Both the position numbers and the translations under genes were made by a program. Shown in pieces: positions 27,143 through 36,100 of a stretch of 64,000 nucleotides of DNA (its first letter is position 1; every line of letters begins with the position of its first letter). The stretch is from Azospirillum sp. OGB3 (GTDB taxonomy: Bacteria; Pseudomonadota; Alphaproteobacteria; Azospirillales; Azospirillaceae): contig NZ_JACHYN010000011.1 in the NCBI RefSeq assembly GCF_014192915.1, forward strand, positions 1-64,000, read 5' to 3'. The notes below the pieces were generated by a model. That model was given only the letters and a program-made list of their open reading frames with translations, was not told where the DNA came from and ran no database searches.

Positions 27143-27847
27143 TCACACATCCCCCCGCGACCGGTCCGCCTTCGGCCGCTCGTCGAGCAGTGGCCGGCCG
27201 GTGTGCACGAAATGCACGACCTCGGCGATGTTGGTCGCGTGGTCGCCGATGCGCTCCAGGCTCTTGGCGATGAACAGCAGGTGCATGTGGGCGGTGAACA
27301 TCTCCGGCAGGCGGGCCGCCGACTGGTTGATGCTCTCGCACAGGCTGGTGTAGAGCGCGTCCACCTCGTCGTCGGTGCGCCAGACGCGCAGCGCCAGTTC
27401 GACGTCGCCGTCCACATAGGCGTCTACCGCGGTGGTCAGGCGCTGGCGCACCAGACGGCCCAGGTTGGGCAGTGTGCTCATCGCCGGGGATTCGGGGAAT
27501 TCGGCCACGGCGACGGCGCGGCGGGCGGTGTTGGCGGCGTGGTCGCCGACGCGCTCCAGGTTGCCGGCGATCTTCAGGGCGGCGATCACCTCGCGCAGGT
27601 CGTCGGCCACCGGCTGGCGCAGCACCAGCATGCGCATGCAGTTCGCCTCGATCTCGTGCTCGTAGCTGTCGAGGCGCGCGTCGGACTCGACGATCGCGCG
27701 GGCCTGCTCCGGGTTGCGTTGGGTCAGGCAGGTCAGCGCGCCGTCGAGCTGGGTTTCCGCGGCGCCCGCCATCTGCACGATGCTGGCCTTCAGCCGCTTC
27801 ATGGCGTCTTCGAACGCGGTGACGATGTGCGGGGCGGGGTGCTTCAT
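27143..27847 (-). CDS. phoU: Phosphate signalling protein PhoU
   Basis: PhoU links the PstSCAB transporter to the PhoR sensor and represses the Pho response when phosphate is plentiful. The 234-residue protein is all helical with the two repeated PhoU motifs: LVLRQPVADDLREVIAALKI / GNLERVGDHAANTARRAV in the first half and LLFIAKSLERIGDHATNIAE with VVHFVHTG in the second. The metal-binding ERxGDHA/TN motif is seen twice. No pst or phoBR genes are next to it, so in this genome phoU is separated or the rest lies elsewhere. I see no convincing Pho box in the upstream region. Confidence 0.95.
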   Translation of the reverse strand: MKHPAPHIVTAFEDAMKRLKASIVQMAGAAETQLDGALTCLTQRNPEQARAIVESDARLDSYEHEIEANCMRMLVLRQPVADDLREVIAALKIAGNLERVGDHAANTARRAVAVAEFPESPAMSTLPNLGRLVRQRLTTAVDAYVDGDVELALRVWRTDDEVDALYTSLCESINQSAARLPEMFTAHMHLLFIAKSLERIGDHATNIAEVVHFVHTGRPLLDERPKADRSRGDV

Positions 27848-27970
27848 GGGGCTGGCCTTGTCAGTGCGGGCGTCGGTGCGGCGGACGGCCGGAAACCTTA
27901 CAGTTTTGCGTCCCGGCAGGCCAGTGCCGTTGCCGCGGGGCTGGCAGCGCGCGCTGCATGGGAACGGTTG

Positions 27971-27988
27971 ATTTCGCAGATGCGAAAT
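27971..27988. promoter_or_regulatory. Perfect palindrome, candidate operator
   Basis: ATTTCGCA-GA-TGCGAAAT is an 18-bp perfect inverted repeat with 8-base arms, 54 bp before the UPF0114 start and 124 bp before phoU on the other strand. It looks like a binding site for a dimeric regulator, identity unknown. Confidence 0.45.
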
Positions 27989-28041
27989 GGCAAGAGTCCG
28001 GCGCTCCTACCCCTTATGACCAAGCACGGACGCCGACCGTC

Positions 28042-28584
28042 ATGATCGAACGCCGTTTCGAACAGATCATCTTCGCCAGCCGCTGGCTGCTCGCCCCCTT
28101 CTACCTGGGGCTCGTCGTGTCGCTGGTGCTCCTGCTGGTGAAGTTCACCCAGGAGATCTTCCACATCGTTCCGCATGTGCTGGAGATGCAGGAGAAGGAC
28201 GTGCTGCTGGCCGTGCTGACCCTGATCGACCTGTCGCTGGCCGGCAACCTGCTGCTGATGGTGATCTTTTCGGGATACGAGAACTTCGTGTCGAAGATCG
28301 ACGTGGCCGACCACAAGGATCGCCCGGACTGGATGGGCAAGGTCGACTTCGGCGGGCTGAAGCTGAAGCTGATCGCCTCCATCGTGGCGATCTCCGGCAT
28401 CCACCTGCTGAAAAGCTTCATGAACATCGACAACACCAGCAAGGAAAACCTGATGTGGATGGTCATCGTCCACATGACCTTCGTGGTGTCGGGCGTCCTG
28501 CTGGCCCTGATGGACCGGCTGGAAGGGAGCCATCACGGAGCGCACGGCAAGGCTGCGGCCGGGGCGAAATCCGATCATCACTGA
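28042..28584 (+). CDS. UPF0114 (YqhA) family membrane protein
   Basis: A 180-residue protein with four transmembrane helices (residues 11-31, 54-77, 110-130 and 138-158) in the YqhA/UPF0114 pattern: FEQIIFASRWLLAPFYLGLV at the start, LTLIDLSLAGNLLLMVIFSG YENF in the middle, then KLKLIASIVAISGIHLLKSF. The tail is rich in His and Ala. Family function is unknown; related proteins are inner-membrane. The ATG at 28042 has CCGACCGTC before it and lacks a strong ribosome binding site. A candidate operator palindrome lies upstream. Confidence 0.9.
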   Translation: MIERRFEQIIFASRWLLAPFYLGLVVSLVLLLVKFTQEIFHIVPHVLEMQEKDVLLAVLTLIDLSLAGNLLLMVIFSGYENFVSKIDVADHKDRPDWMGKVDFGGLKLKLIASIVAISGIHLLKSFMNIDNTSKENLMWMVIVHMTFVVSGVLLALMDRLEGSHHGAHGKAAAGAKSDHH

Positions 28585-29025
28585 GGCCGCCGGAGCGGTT
28601 TCAAACGCGACACAAAGCCGTTGCGGCGGGTTGGGAATCAGCCTAAGGATACCCCCGCCGCGAGCGGGGCGGTTTGGCCGGACGCCGGAGGTTCCCGCCT
28701 CCTGTTGACGGAAAATTAACCCTGACGCGGCAGTGTGGCGGGCACCGGAGGACGGCGTTGCGCCAGGACTTCGGGGACTGGACATTCCGCCGGGACCGGC
28801 CCTGCCTCAAGGACCGCCTCCCATCGACCAGAGCGCCGGACCGGCGCCGGCACCCGCCCCACGGGCGCTGGACACAGGGTTCGGCAAGGCGTGCCGTCTG
28901 CACTCTCCGCTTGAGCGCGAAGGGGCATTCGTCTATGGAACCGTTGGCGGGCGTGGCCCTCCGCACCGGAGCGGGCACATCGCCGGCAAGGCCGTCTCAA
29001 CCGCATTGAAGAGTTAGTCGGGTCC
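28585..29025 (+). other. 441-bp gap upstream of mreB
   Basis: No convincing gene is seen. Short open frames exist here on both strands, but their composition (Pro/Gly/Arg-rich) and lack of ribosome binding sites argue against coding. A TTGACG at 28704 lies in an AT-richer spot (GGAAAATTAACCC), which could be part of a promoter for mreB, but no good -10 box follows at the right spacing. It most likely carries the mreB promoter and a long leader. Confidence 0.4.
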
Positions 29026-30066
29026 ATGCTTTCCAAACTCCTCGGCGTGCTTTCCGCCGACATGGCGATCGATTTGGGGACGGCCAACACCCTGGTCTAT
29101 GTCAAGGGCCGCGGCATCGTTCTGAACGAACCCTCGGTCGTGGCCATCGCCAATGTCCGCGGCAAGAAGCAGGTGCTGGCCGTCGGCGACGAGGCCAAGA
29201 TGATGCTGGGCCGCACGCCCGGCAACATCCAGGCCATCCGCCCCCTCCGCGACGGCGTCATCGCCGACTTCGAAGTCGCCGAGGAGATGATCAAGCACTT
29301 CATACGCAAGGTGCACAACCGGCGCAGCTTCGCGAGCCCGCAGGTCATCATCTGCGTGCCGTCGGGCTCCACCGCCGTGGAGCGCCGGGCGATCCAGGAA
29401 TCGGCGGAGGCCGCCGGCGCCCGCCGGGTCTTCCTGATCGAGGAGCCGATGGCCGCCGCGATCGGCGCCGGGCTTCCGGTGACGGAGCCGACCGGTTCCA
29501 TGGTCGTGGACATCGGCGGCGGCACCACCGAGGTGGCCGTGCTGTCGCTGGGCGGCATCGTCTATTCCCGCTCGGTCCGCGTGGGCGGCGACAAGATGGA
29601 CGAGGCCATCATCGGCTACATCCGCCGCACCCACAATCTGCTGGTCGGCGAAGGCTCGGCGGAGCGGATCAAGAAGGAAATCGGCTCGGCCTGCCCGCCG
29701 GAAGACGGCGAGGGCCGCATCCTGGAGATCAAGGGCCGCGACCTGATGAACGGCGTGCCCAAGGAACTCATCATCTCCGAGCGGCAGATCGCCGAGTCCC
29801 TGGCGGAGCCGGTGTCGGCCATCGTCGAGGCCGTGAAGGTTGCGCTGGAGCACACGGCGCCGGAACTGGCCGCGGACATCGTGGACAAGGGCATCGTGCT
29901 GACCGGCGGCGGCGCCCTGCTGGGCAACCTGGACTTCGTCCTGCGCCACGCCACCGGCCTGCCAGTGTCGATCGCCGACGACCCGCTGTCCTGCGTCGCG
30001 CTGGGCACCGGGCGGGCGTTGGAAGAGATGAAGACGCTGCGAAACGTCTTGGTCAGCGCCTACTGA
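29026..30066 (+). CDS. mreB: Rod shape-determining protein MreB
   Basis: MreB is the bacterial actin that guides lateral cell-wall synthesis from the cytoplasmic membrane face. The 346-residue protein matches the family end to end: MAIDLGTANTLVYVKGRGIV near residue 8, GDEAKMMLGRTPGNI, DFEVAEEMIKHFIRKVH, ICVPSGSTAVERRAIQESA, EEPMAAAIGAGLPV, and VDIGGGTTEVAVLSLGG near 160, which binds ATP. The start ATG follows GTCGGGTCC with only a weak binding site. mreC begins 90 bases downstream; the cluster is mreB-mreC-mreD-mrdA. Confidence 0.98.
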   Translation: MLSKLLGVLSADMAIDLGTANTLVYVKGRGIVLNEPSVVAIANVRGKKQVLAVGDEAKMMLGRTPGNIQAIRPLRDGVIADFEVAEEMIKHFIRKVHNRRSFASPQVIICVPSGSTAVERRAIQESAEAAGARRVFLIEEPMAAAIGAGLPVTEPTGSMVVDIGGGTTEVAVLSLGGIVYSRSVRVGGDKMDEAIIGYIRRTHNLLVGEGSAERIKKEIGSACPPEDGEGRILEIKGRDLMNGVPKELIISERQIAESLAEPVSAIVEAVKVALEHTAPELAADIVDKGIVLTGGGALLGNLDFVLRHATGLPVSIADDPLSCVALGTGRALEEMKTLRNVLVSAY

Positions 30067-30156
30067 TTGGTGTATTGCTCGGTTGGGTTCCCCCGGTGGT
30101 TCGTCCATTCGCCGGCGTAGCCGGGGGCGGATCGCGTACCTGGACGGGATGATCCT

Positions 30157-31026
30157 GTGAAGCCTCGCAATTCCGGTTCCGTCTTGCGCCTTGCCGCTCC
30201 CCTGCGGGCGCTCGCTCAGCGCTTCTCCTTCCTGTTGCTGGTGCTCGCCTCCGTCGCTCTGATGATGGTGGGCCGGATCGACGCGCTGTCGGTGGACAGC
30301 GCGCGCGCCCGGGTGACCGACGCCTTCGCCCCGATCCTCGACGCGATCTCGCGCCCCGCCGCCACCGCCGCCCACGTCGTGGAGTCGGTGGTCGAGGTGC
30401 AGAACGCCTTCGAGGAGAACCAGCGGCTGAAGGCGGAGAACGCGCGGCTGTTGCAGTGGAAGCAGGCGGCGCTGCGCCTGGAGGCGGAGAACATCAGCCT
30501 CCGTTCGCTGATGAAGGCGACGCCGGAGCCGTCCTCCTCCTTCATCACGGCGCGGGTCATCGCCGCTCCCGGCAGCTCCTTCCTGCGCACGCTGGTGGTG
30601 ACCGCCGGCCGCCGCGACGGGGTGCGCAAGGGGCAGGCGGCCATCGCCGGCAGCGGGCTGGTCGGCCGGGTGATCGAGGTCGGGGAGTGGTCGGCCCGCG
30701 TCCTCCTGCTGACCGACATCAACACGCGCATCCCCGTGGTGCTTGAGCGCTCGCGCCAGCGGGCGGTGATGGCGGGCGACAACTCCGACCAGACCCGCCT
30801 GCTCTACCTGCCGCCGGAAGCGCCGGTGCAGGTCGGCGAGCGGGTGGTGACCTCCGGTCACGGCGGGCAGTTCCCGCCGGGCCTGCCGGTGGGCGTGGTG
30901 TCCTCGGCCGGTGAACGTGGCGTCCGGGTGCAGCCGAACGTCGATCTGTCGCGGGTCGAGCACCTGCAACTGGTCGAGTTCAGCTTGCCGGGAAGCGAGG
31001 CGGAACCGTCGTCCGAGTCGAAATGA
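30157..31026 (+). CDS. mreC: Rod shape-determining protein MreC
   Basis: MreC is the periplasmic scaffold of the elongation machine, anchored by one N-terminal membrane helix (residues 21-42, FSFLLLVLASVALMMVGRID). A coiled coil follows at about 82-118 (ENQRLKAENARLLQWKQAAL). The beta-rich domains carry ARVIAAPGSSFLRTLVV, KGQAAIAGSGLVGRVIEVGE and VLLLTDINTRIPV. The 289-residue length is typical. GTG at 30157 is used as start, with GGACGGGAT upstream. The stop overlaps the mreD start by four bases, so the two are translationally coupled. Confidence 0.95.
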   Translation: MKPRNSGSVLRLAAPLRALAQRFSFLLLVLASVALMMVGRIDALSVDSARARVTDAFAPILDAISRPAATAAHVVESVVEVQNAFEENQRLKAENARLLQWKQAALRLEAENISLRSLMKATPEPSSSFITARVIAAPGSSFLRTLVVTAGRRDGVRKGQAAIAGSGLVGRVIEVGEWSARVLLLTDINTRIPVVLERSRQRAVMAGDNSDQTRLLYLPPEAPVQVGERVVTSGHGGQFPPGLPVGVVSSAGERGVRVQPNVDLSRVEHLQLVEFSLPGSEAEPSSESK

Positions 31027-31535
31027 CGCTGACCCTGTGGCAGCGGCTGGACAAGACGGGGCGGAATCTCGCCCCGTTCGCGGTGACGGTGATGCTGGCG
31101 CTGGTCGGGATGATCCCGGTGCCGCTGCCCGGCTATGCGTCGGTGGCGCCTTTCCTGACCGCCATTGCCGTCTATTATTGGGCGATCCACAGGCCCGACC
31201 TGATGGGGCCGGGCACCGCCTTCCTGATCGGGCTTCTGCAGGACCTGCTGACCGGCGGGCCGCTGGGGGTGAACGCGCTGGTGCTGGTGCTGGTCCATTG
31301 GGCGGTGTCCAGTCAGCGGCGCGTGTTGGTGTCCAGCACCTTCGCCCTGATGTGGTTCGGCTTCGGGCTGGTCATGATGGGCGTGGCCTGCGTCCAGTGG
31401 CTGGCTTTTTCGGCGCTTCAGGCGACGGTTCTGCCGTTCCGCCCGGCGCTGTTCCAGGCGCTGCTCACCATGGCCTTCTTCCCGGCGGTCGCCTGGATGC
31501 TGATCCGCGTCCATCGGGCGTTTCTTCAGGGATAG
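31023..31535 (+). CDS. mreD: Rod shape-determining protein MreD
   Basis: A 170-residue inner-membrane protein with five or six hydrophobic helices. MreD signatures are visible: YWAIHRPDLMGPGTAFLIGL near residue 55 and LLQDLLTGGPLGVNALVLVL immediately after. MreD works with MreC in the elongasome. It begins inside the mreC stop codon (ATGA) and is followed by the PBP2 gene after 34 bases. Confidence 0.93.
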   Translation: MTLTLWQRLDKTGRNLAPFAVTVMLALVGMIPVPLPGYASVAPFLTAIAVYYWAIHRPDLMGPGTAFLIGLLQDLLTGGPLGVNALVLVLVHWAVSSQRRVLVSSTFALMWFGFGLVMMGVACVQWLAFSALQATVLPFRPALFQALLTMAFFPAVAWMLIRVHRAFLQG

Positions 31536-31569
31536 CCGGCAGGGATGATCTGGCAGGGGATGTGAGCCT

Positions 31570-33456
31570 TTGACTGCGATGGACCGCGACACCGACCGCT
31601 ACCGCCTGCTGACCCGCCGCGCCGCCGTGCTGGGCGGGTTGAAGCTCGCCGGTCTGTCCGCCCTGGTCGGACGGCTCTATTACCTGCAGGTGGTGGAATC
31701 CGCGCGCTTCACCATGCTGGCGGAGGAGAACCGCATCAGCCTGCGGCTGGTCGCCCCGTCGCGCGGCACCATCGTCGACCGGTTCGGCGCGCCGCTGGCG
31801 GTGAACCAGCAGAACTACCGCGTCGTCGTGGTGTCGGAGCGCACGCGCAACATCCAGGACACGCTGGACAAGATCTCCAAGATCGTCCCGCTGACCGACG
31901 GCGACCGCCGCCGCGTGATGCGCGAACTGCACCGCAAGCGCCGCTTCGTGCCGGTCACCGTGCGCGAGAACCTGACCTGGGAGCAGGTCGCCACCATCGA
32001 GATGAACACGCCGGATCTGCCCGGCGTCGCCATCGAAGTCGGCGAGATCCGCCATTACCCGGAGGCGGAGGCGACCGCCCATATCCTGGGCTATGTCGGC
32101 GCCGTGTCGGAGGCGGAGCTGAACGGCGACCCCGTGCTGTCGCTGCCCGGCTTCCGCATCGGCAAGGCCGGGATGGAGAAGTATCACGAAAAGGCGCTGC
32201 GCGGCACGGCGGGCACCAGCCAGCTCGAGGTCAACGCGGTCGGGCGCGTCATCCGCGAGCTGTCGCGCGACGAGGGTCAGCCGGGCCGCGAGGTCCAGCT
32301 GACCATCGACATCGGGTTGCAGAAATTCGTGCAGCAGCGGCTGGCGCAGGAGGTCAGCGCCTCCTGTGTGGTGATGGATGTGCACACCGGCGGCATCTAC
32401 GCCCTGTGCTCCCACCCCAGCTACGACCCCAACCAGTTCACCATGGGCATCAGCGCCGAGCTGTGGGAGGAGTTGCTGTCCAACCAGGCGACCCCGCTGA
32501 ACAACAAGGCGGTGGCCGGGCAATACCCGCCGGGCTCGACCTTCAAGCCGGTGGTGGCCCTGGCGGCGCTGGAGTCCGGCCTGATCAGCCGCAACCACTC
32601 GGTGTTCTGCCCGGGCCACATGGATCTCGGCGACCACCGCTTCCACTGCTGGAAGAAGGGTGGGCACGGCACGGTGGACGTGGTTGGCGCGCTGCGCCAT
32701 TCCTGCGACGTGTGGTTCTACGACGTGTCGCGGCGCATCGGCATCGACCGCATCGCCGAAATGGCCAACCGCTTCGACATGGGGCAGCTGACCGGGCTGG
32801 ACCTGCCGCATGAGCGGCCGGGCCTGATCCCCTCCATCGATTGGAAGAAGGGGGCGCTCGGCAAACCCTGGGCACAGGGCGAGACGCTGATCGCGGCGAT
32901 CGGGCAGGGCTACGTGCTGTCCACCCCGATGCAGCTCGTCGCCATGACCGCGCGGCTGGCCAACGGCGGCTTCGCGGTGAAGCCCCATCTGACCAAGCAG
33001 ATCAAGGCGCTGTCGGGCGAGCAGACGAGCTGGCCGCCGATCGGGGTGAAGAAGGAGAACCTCGACCTCGTCCTGCGCGGCCTCTACGAGGTGACCAACG
33101 CGCCGAACGGCACCGCCTACAAGTCGCGAATCACCGAACCCGGCTATGAGATGGCCGGCAAGACCGGCTCCGCCCAGGTCCGCCGCATCACCATGGCCGA
33201 GCGCAGCACCGGCGTGAAGAAGAACGAGGATCTGCCCTGGCGGGAGCGCGATCACGCGCTGTTCATCTCCTACGCCCCGGTCAGTTCGCCGCGCTACGCC
33301 TGCGCGGTGTTCGTGGAGCACGGCGGCGGCGGCTCCACCGCGGCGGCACCGATCGCGCGCGACATCCTGCTGGAATGCCAGAAACGCGATCCGGGCCGTG
33401 CCGCCGTGGCGGAAAGCGCCCCGCCGCCCCCGCCACCGGGCGGCACCCGGGGCTAA
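31570..33456 (+). CDS. mrdA: Penicillin-binding protein 2 (elongation transpeptidase)
   Basis: PBP2 cross-links new peptidoglycan during side-wall growth. The 628-residue protein has one N-terminal membrane segment (about residues 17-38), the dimerisation domain (APSRGTIVDRFGAPLAVNQQ near 60), and the transpeptidase domain with the active-site motif GSTFKPV (Ser323), SCD in HSCDVWFYDVSRRIG, and AGKTGSAQVRR near 530. The TTG at 31570 has AGGGGA nine bases upstream; an ATG three codons later is the alternative. The proline-rich tail is low in complexity. rodA, the usual next gene, is not found: a chemoreceptor gene on the other strand follows. Confidence 0.95.
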   Translation: MTAMDRDTDRYRLLTRRAAVLGGLKLAGLSALVGRLYYLQVVESARFTMLAEENRISLRLVAPSRGTIVDRFGAPLAVNQQNYRVVVVSERTRNIQDTLDKISKIVPLTDGDRRRVMRELHRKRRFVPVTVRENLTWEQVATIEMNTPDLPGVAIEVGEIRHYPEAEATAHILGYVGAVSEAELNGDPVLSLPGFRIGKAGMEKYHEKALRGTAGTSQLEVNAVGRVIRELSRDEGQPGREVQLTIDIGLQKFVQQRLAQEVSASCVVMDVHTGGIYALCSHPSYDPNQFTMGISAELWEELLSNQATPLNNKAVAGQYPPGSTFKPVVALAALESGLISRNHSVFCPGHMDLGDHRFHCWKKGGHGTVDVVGALRHSCDVWFYDVSRRIGIDRIAEMANRFDMGQLTGLDLPHERPGLIPSIDWKKGALGKPWAQGETLIAAIGQGYVLSTPMQLVAMTARLANGGFAVKPHLTKQIKALSGEQTSWPPIGVKKENLDLVLRGLYEVTNAPNGTAYKSRITEPGYEMAGKTGSAQVRRITMAERSTGVKKNEDLPWRERDHALFISYAPVSSPRYACAVFVEHGGGGSTAAAPIARDILLECQKRDPGRAAVAESAPPPPPPGGTRG

Positions 33457-33486
33457 GGGGGGTGGGCTGAGGGGCCGGGCGGCCGA

Positions 33487-35184
33487 TCAGGCCACGCGCA
33501 CTTCGGACAGGAACTGATCGACCTCGCGCTTCAGGCTCGATGCGCGTTCGGCCAACTGGTCGGCCGCCTCCTTCACGCTGTGGGTGGCGGCGCTGGTCTC
33601 CGACTCCGCCTGCTGGATGCCGGCGACGTTGCTGGACACTTCCGCGGTGCCGTTGGCGGCCTGCTGGGCGTTGCGGCTGATCTCGCCGGTCGCCGCGCTC
33701 TGCTGTTCGACGGAGGCGGCCATCTCCGCGGTGGAGCGGTCGATCTCCTCGACCTGGGTGATGATGGCGCGCATCGCCTCCACCGTCCGGCCGGAGGCGC
33801 TCTTCACCGCGGCGATCTGGTTGCCGATCTGCTCCGTCATCGCGTGGGTCTGGTTGGCGAGATTCTTGACCTCCTGAGCGACCACGGCGAAGCCTTTGCC
33901 GGCCTCCCCGGCGCGGGCGGCCTCGATGGTCGCGTTCAGCGCCAGCAAATTGGTCTGGGAGGCGACGGCGTTGATGGAAGCGACGATCTGGTCGACCTGC
34001 TCGATGGCGGCGGACAGGGAATCGAGCTGGGTCTGGGCCAGATTGGCCCCCTCCGCCGCAGCCTTGGAGCGGGCGGCGGCCCGGCTCACGCGCTCGGCCA
34101 ACTCGTGGATGGAGGCGGACATCTCCTCCGATGCCGAGGCGACGGTCTGGACGTTGGCGCTGGCCTCCTCCGATGCGCCGGCCACGGCGTTGCATTGGGC
34201 GCCGACCTCCTCGACCGCGGAGGCGAGCTGCGCCGCTGTGGCCTGAAGCTCGGTGGCGGCGCCGCCGACGTCGTTCACGATGACGCCCACCTGCGACTCG
34301 AAACGGCCGGCCAGGGCGAGCATCGCAGCGCGCTTTTCCGCCTGGGAGCGGGCTTCGGCCTCCTTGGCCTCGCGCTCCATCGCGCGGCTGTGGAGCAGGT
34401 TGCGCTTGAAGACGTCGGCGGTGGCGGCAATCTGGCCGACTTCGTCCTTGCGGTCGGTGCCGTACACCTCGGTGTCCAGCTTGCCGTCGGCCAGTCCGCG
34501 CAGGCAGGCGACGATGGCGGTCACCGGGCGGACGATGCCGAACTGCGACATGAGCCAGCCCAGCAGCAGCCCGACGACAATGCCGACCACGGCGGCGGCG
34601 ATGAGCTGGACGGCCCGCCGCTCCGCCAGTTGGGAGGCATCGTCGGACAGCCGTGACGCCTTGTCGTCGGTGTAGGCGGTGTATTTGACGCTCAGCTCCT
34701 GGAGCTTCCGGGCGGCAACGGCACTGTTTTCGACCGAAGAGAGAATGTCCTGATGATATCCGACCGCGCCTTTCGCATTGATCTGACGGGCTAAGGCCAG
34801 GGTCTGTTCCAACTGAGTCTTGTAGAGCGACAACGCCGCTTCGAAGTCTGTCAGCAGACGCATCTGCTCGGGGTCGGCGGTCTCCTTGATCTTGGCGAGG
34901 TTCGTGGACAGCGTGTCGCGGCTCGTCGCGATGGAGGGCAGAACCTCCGGCAGATCGGCCGGGTTGGCAGCAAGACGGTATTCGTCGCGGAGCAATTCGA
35001 CCACCAGGCGATTCAGTCGTGCGCCGAGCCTCATCTCATCGCCGGAAGCTTTGATCTCGTCGGTGGCGCGGCTCAGCGCGTCCAATCCGGTGACCGACGT
35101 GGCAGTAATGCCAGCGCAGATCGCTCCCAGCATGATGATAATGGACAAGATTTTCGTGGATATCTTGAAGTTGCTCAGAAGCAT
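33487..35184 (-). CDS. Methyl-accepting chemotaxis protein
   Basis: A 565-residue receptor. Membrane helices are at about residues 9-31 and 185-207; between them lies a four-helix-bundle sensor (4HB-MCP-like, with LGARLNRLVVELLRDEYRLA and FEAALSLYKTQLEQTL). A HAMP domain follows the second helix and then the cytoplasmic signalling coiled coil with the tip sequence VVAQEVKNLANQTHAMTEQI near 440. The ligand is unknown. The start ATG at 35184 follows AGAGAGAGAA; the upstream in-frame starts are less likely. No che genes are nearby. It converges on mrdA and is divergent from the DedA gene. Confidence 0.95.
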   Translation of the reverse strand: MLLSNFKISTKILSIIIMLGAICAGITATSVTGLDALSRATDEIKASGDEMRLGARLNRLVVELLRDEYRLAANPADLPEVLPSIATSRDTLSTNLAKIKETADPEQMRLLTDFEAALSLYKTQLEQTLALARQINAKGAVGYHQDILSSVENSAVAARKLQELSVKYTAYTDDKASRLSDDASQLAERRAVQLIAAAVVGIVVGLLLGWLMSQFGIVRPVTAIVACLRGLADGKLDTEVYGTDRKDEVGQIAATADVFKRNLLHSRAMEREAKEAEARSQAEKRAAMLALAGRFESQVGVIVNDVGGAATELQATAAQLASAVEEVGAQCNAVAGASEEASANVQTVASASEEMSASIHELAERVSRAAARSKAAAEGANLAQTQLDSLSAAIEQVDQIVASINAVASQTNLLALNATIEAARAGEAGKGFAVVAQEVKNLANQTHAMTEQIGNQIAAVKSASGRTVEAMRAIITQVEEIDRSTAEMAASVEQQSAATGEISRNAQQAANGTAEVSSNVAGIQQAESETSAATHSVKEAADQLAERASSLKREVDQFLSEVRVA

Positions 35185-35404
35185 GGCGGTTCTCTCTCTT
35201 CTCACCATGGCGGAGTGAATACGTCATGGCCGGTATCGGACAGAGACGATCGACTGCATACAGGGGTGTGTACGTCTCTTGCCTATTCTACATCTAAGCA
35301 TTTATCGTCTGAATGTGACATGCGGTTTCGCGCCGCGACAACGTTCAGGAACCGACGGCCCGCCAACCTGTTTTTTCCAGGGATTAAAACCTGGGTGAGC
35401 GGAA

Positions 35405-36082
35405 ATGGCTGGCGGACTGACCAATTGGCTGGTCGATGTGATGCACACGATGAATTACGTGGGCATTTTCCTGCTGCTGGTCCTGGCGCGGGTCATCCCG
35501 CCGGTTCCGGCGGAATCCGTCATTCCATTGGCGGGCATCGCGGCAGCGCAGGGCGAGTACAGTCTGCTCGGTGTCGCCCTGGCTGGCGGGCTGGGGTCGC
35601 TGGCCGGGCAGTTGGTCTGGTTCCTGCCCAGCCGGTTGATGGGCCGTGACCGGCTGGAAGCCTTTCTAAAACGCTACGGCCATTGGCTGACGATTCACCC
35701 GAGGAAGGTCCGACGAAGCACGGAGTGGTTTGGAAAGCATGGCGGGATCGCCGTTTTCCTGACCCAGCCTGTGCCGGGGGTGCGGACCCTGATCTCGATC
35801 CCGGCGGGGGCCTGCCGGATGTCGATCCCGCTCTACTGCCTCTATTCCGGGGCCGGGTCGATCCTGTGGACGCTGCTGCTGGCCTGGACCGGCTACATGC
35901 TGTCCCGCTGGCCCTTCGCCCACAGTCTGGTGGGCTTTTTCACCGTGGGGCTGCTGGTGGTCCTGGTGGGGCTGTACCTGTACCGACTGGTCAGCCATTT
36001 CCACGGCATCCGCCGCGCGCAGAAGTCGTCGCGTGGGCCGGACGGCGATCCGCCGGTAGCGGGGGCCCCGCTCAGTCCTTAA
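35405..36082 (+). CDS. DedA/SNARE-associated family membrane protein
   Basis: A 225-residue protein with the DedA fold: reentrant-loop segment GIFLLLVLARVIPPVPAESV near residue 22, GGLGSLAGQLVWFLPSRLMG, then FGKHGGIAVFLTQPVPGVRT near 118 with LISIPAGACRMSIPLYCLYS. DedA proteins act in membrane homeostasis and some carry lipids between leaflets. The expected glutamate is kept (VPAES), while the usual F/G-R-F-x-P-x-x-R motif appears as LTQPVPGVR. The C-terminal tail is polar. The 220-bp gap upstream is AT-richer than its surroundings and should hold its promoter and that of the divergent chemoreceptor gene. Confidence 0.9.
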   Translation: MAGGLTNWLVDVMHTMNYVGIFLLLVLARVIPPVPAESVIPLAGIAAAQGEYSLLGVALAGGLGSLAGQLVWFLPSRLMGRDRLEAFLKRYGHWLTIHPRKVRRSTEWFGKHGGIAVFLTQPVPGVRTLISIPAGACRMSIPLYCLYSGAGSILWTLLLAWTGYMLSRWPFAHSLVGFFTVGLLVVLVGLYLYRLVSHFHGIRRAQKSSRGPDGDPPVAGAPLSP

Positions 36083-36100
36083 GGCCCAGCTTTGGACGCC

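Noticed and set aside
27848..28041. Pho box upstream of phoU
   Set aside because: No pair of CTGTCAT-like direct repeats with the right spacing was found.
28585..29017. Possible small genes in the gap before mreB
   Set aside because: Frames overlap on several phases and both strands, are Pro/Gly/Arg-rich and lack ribosome binding sites.
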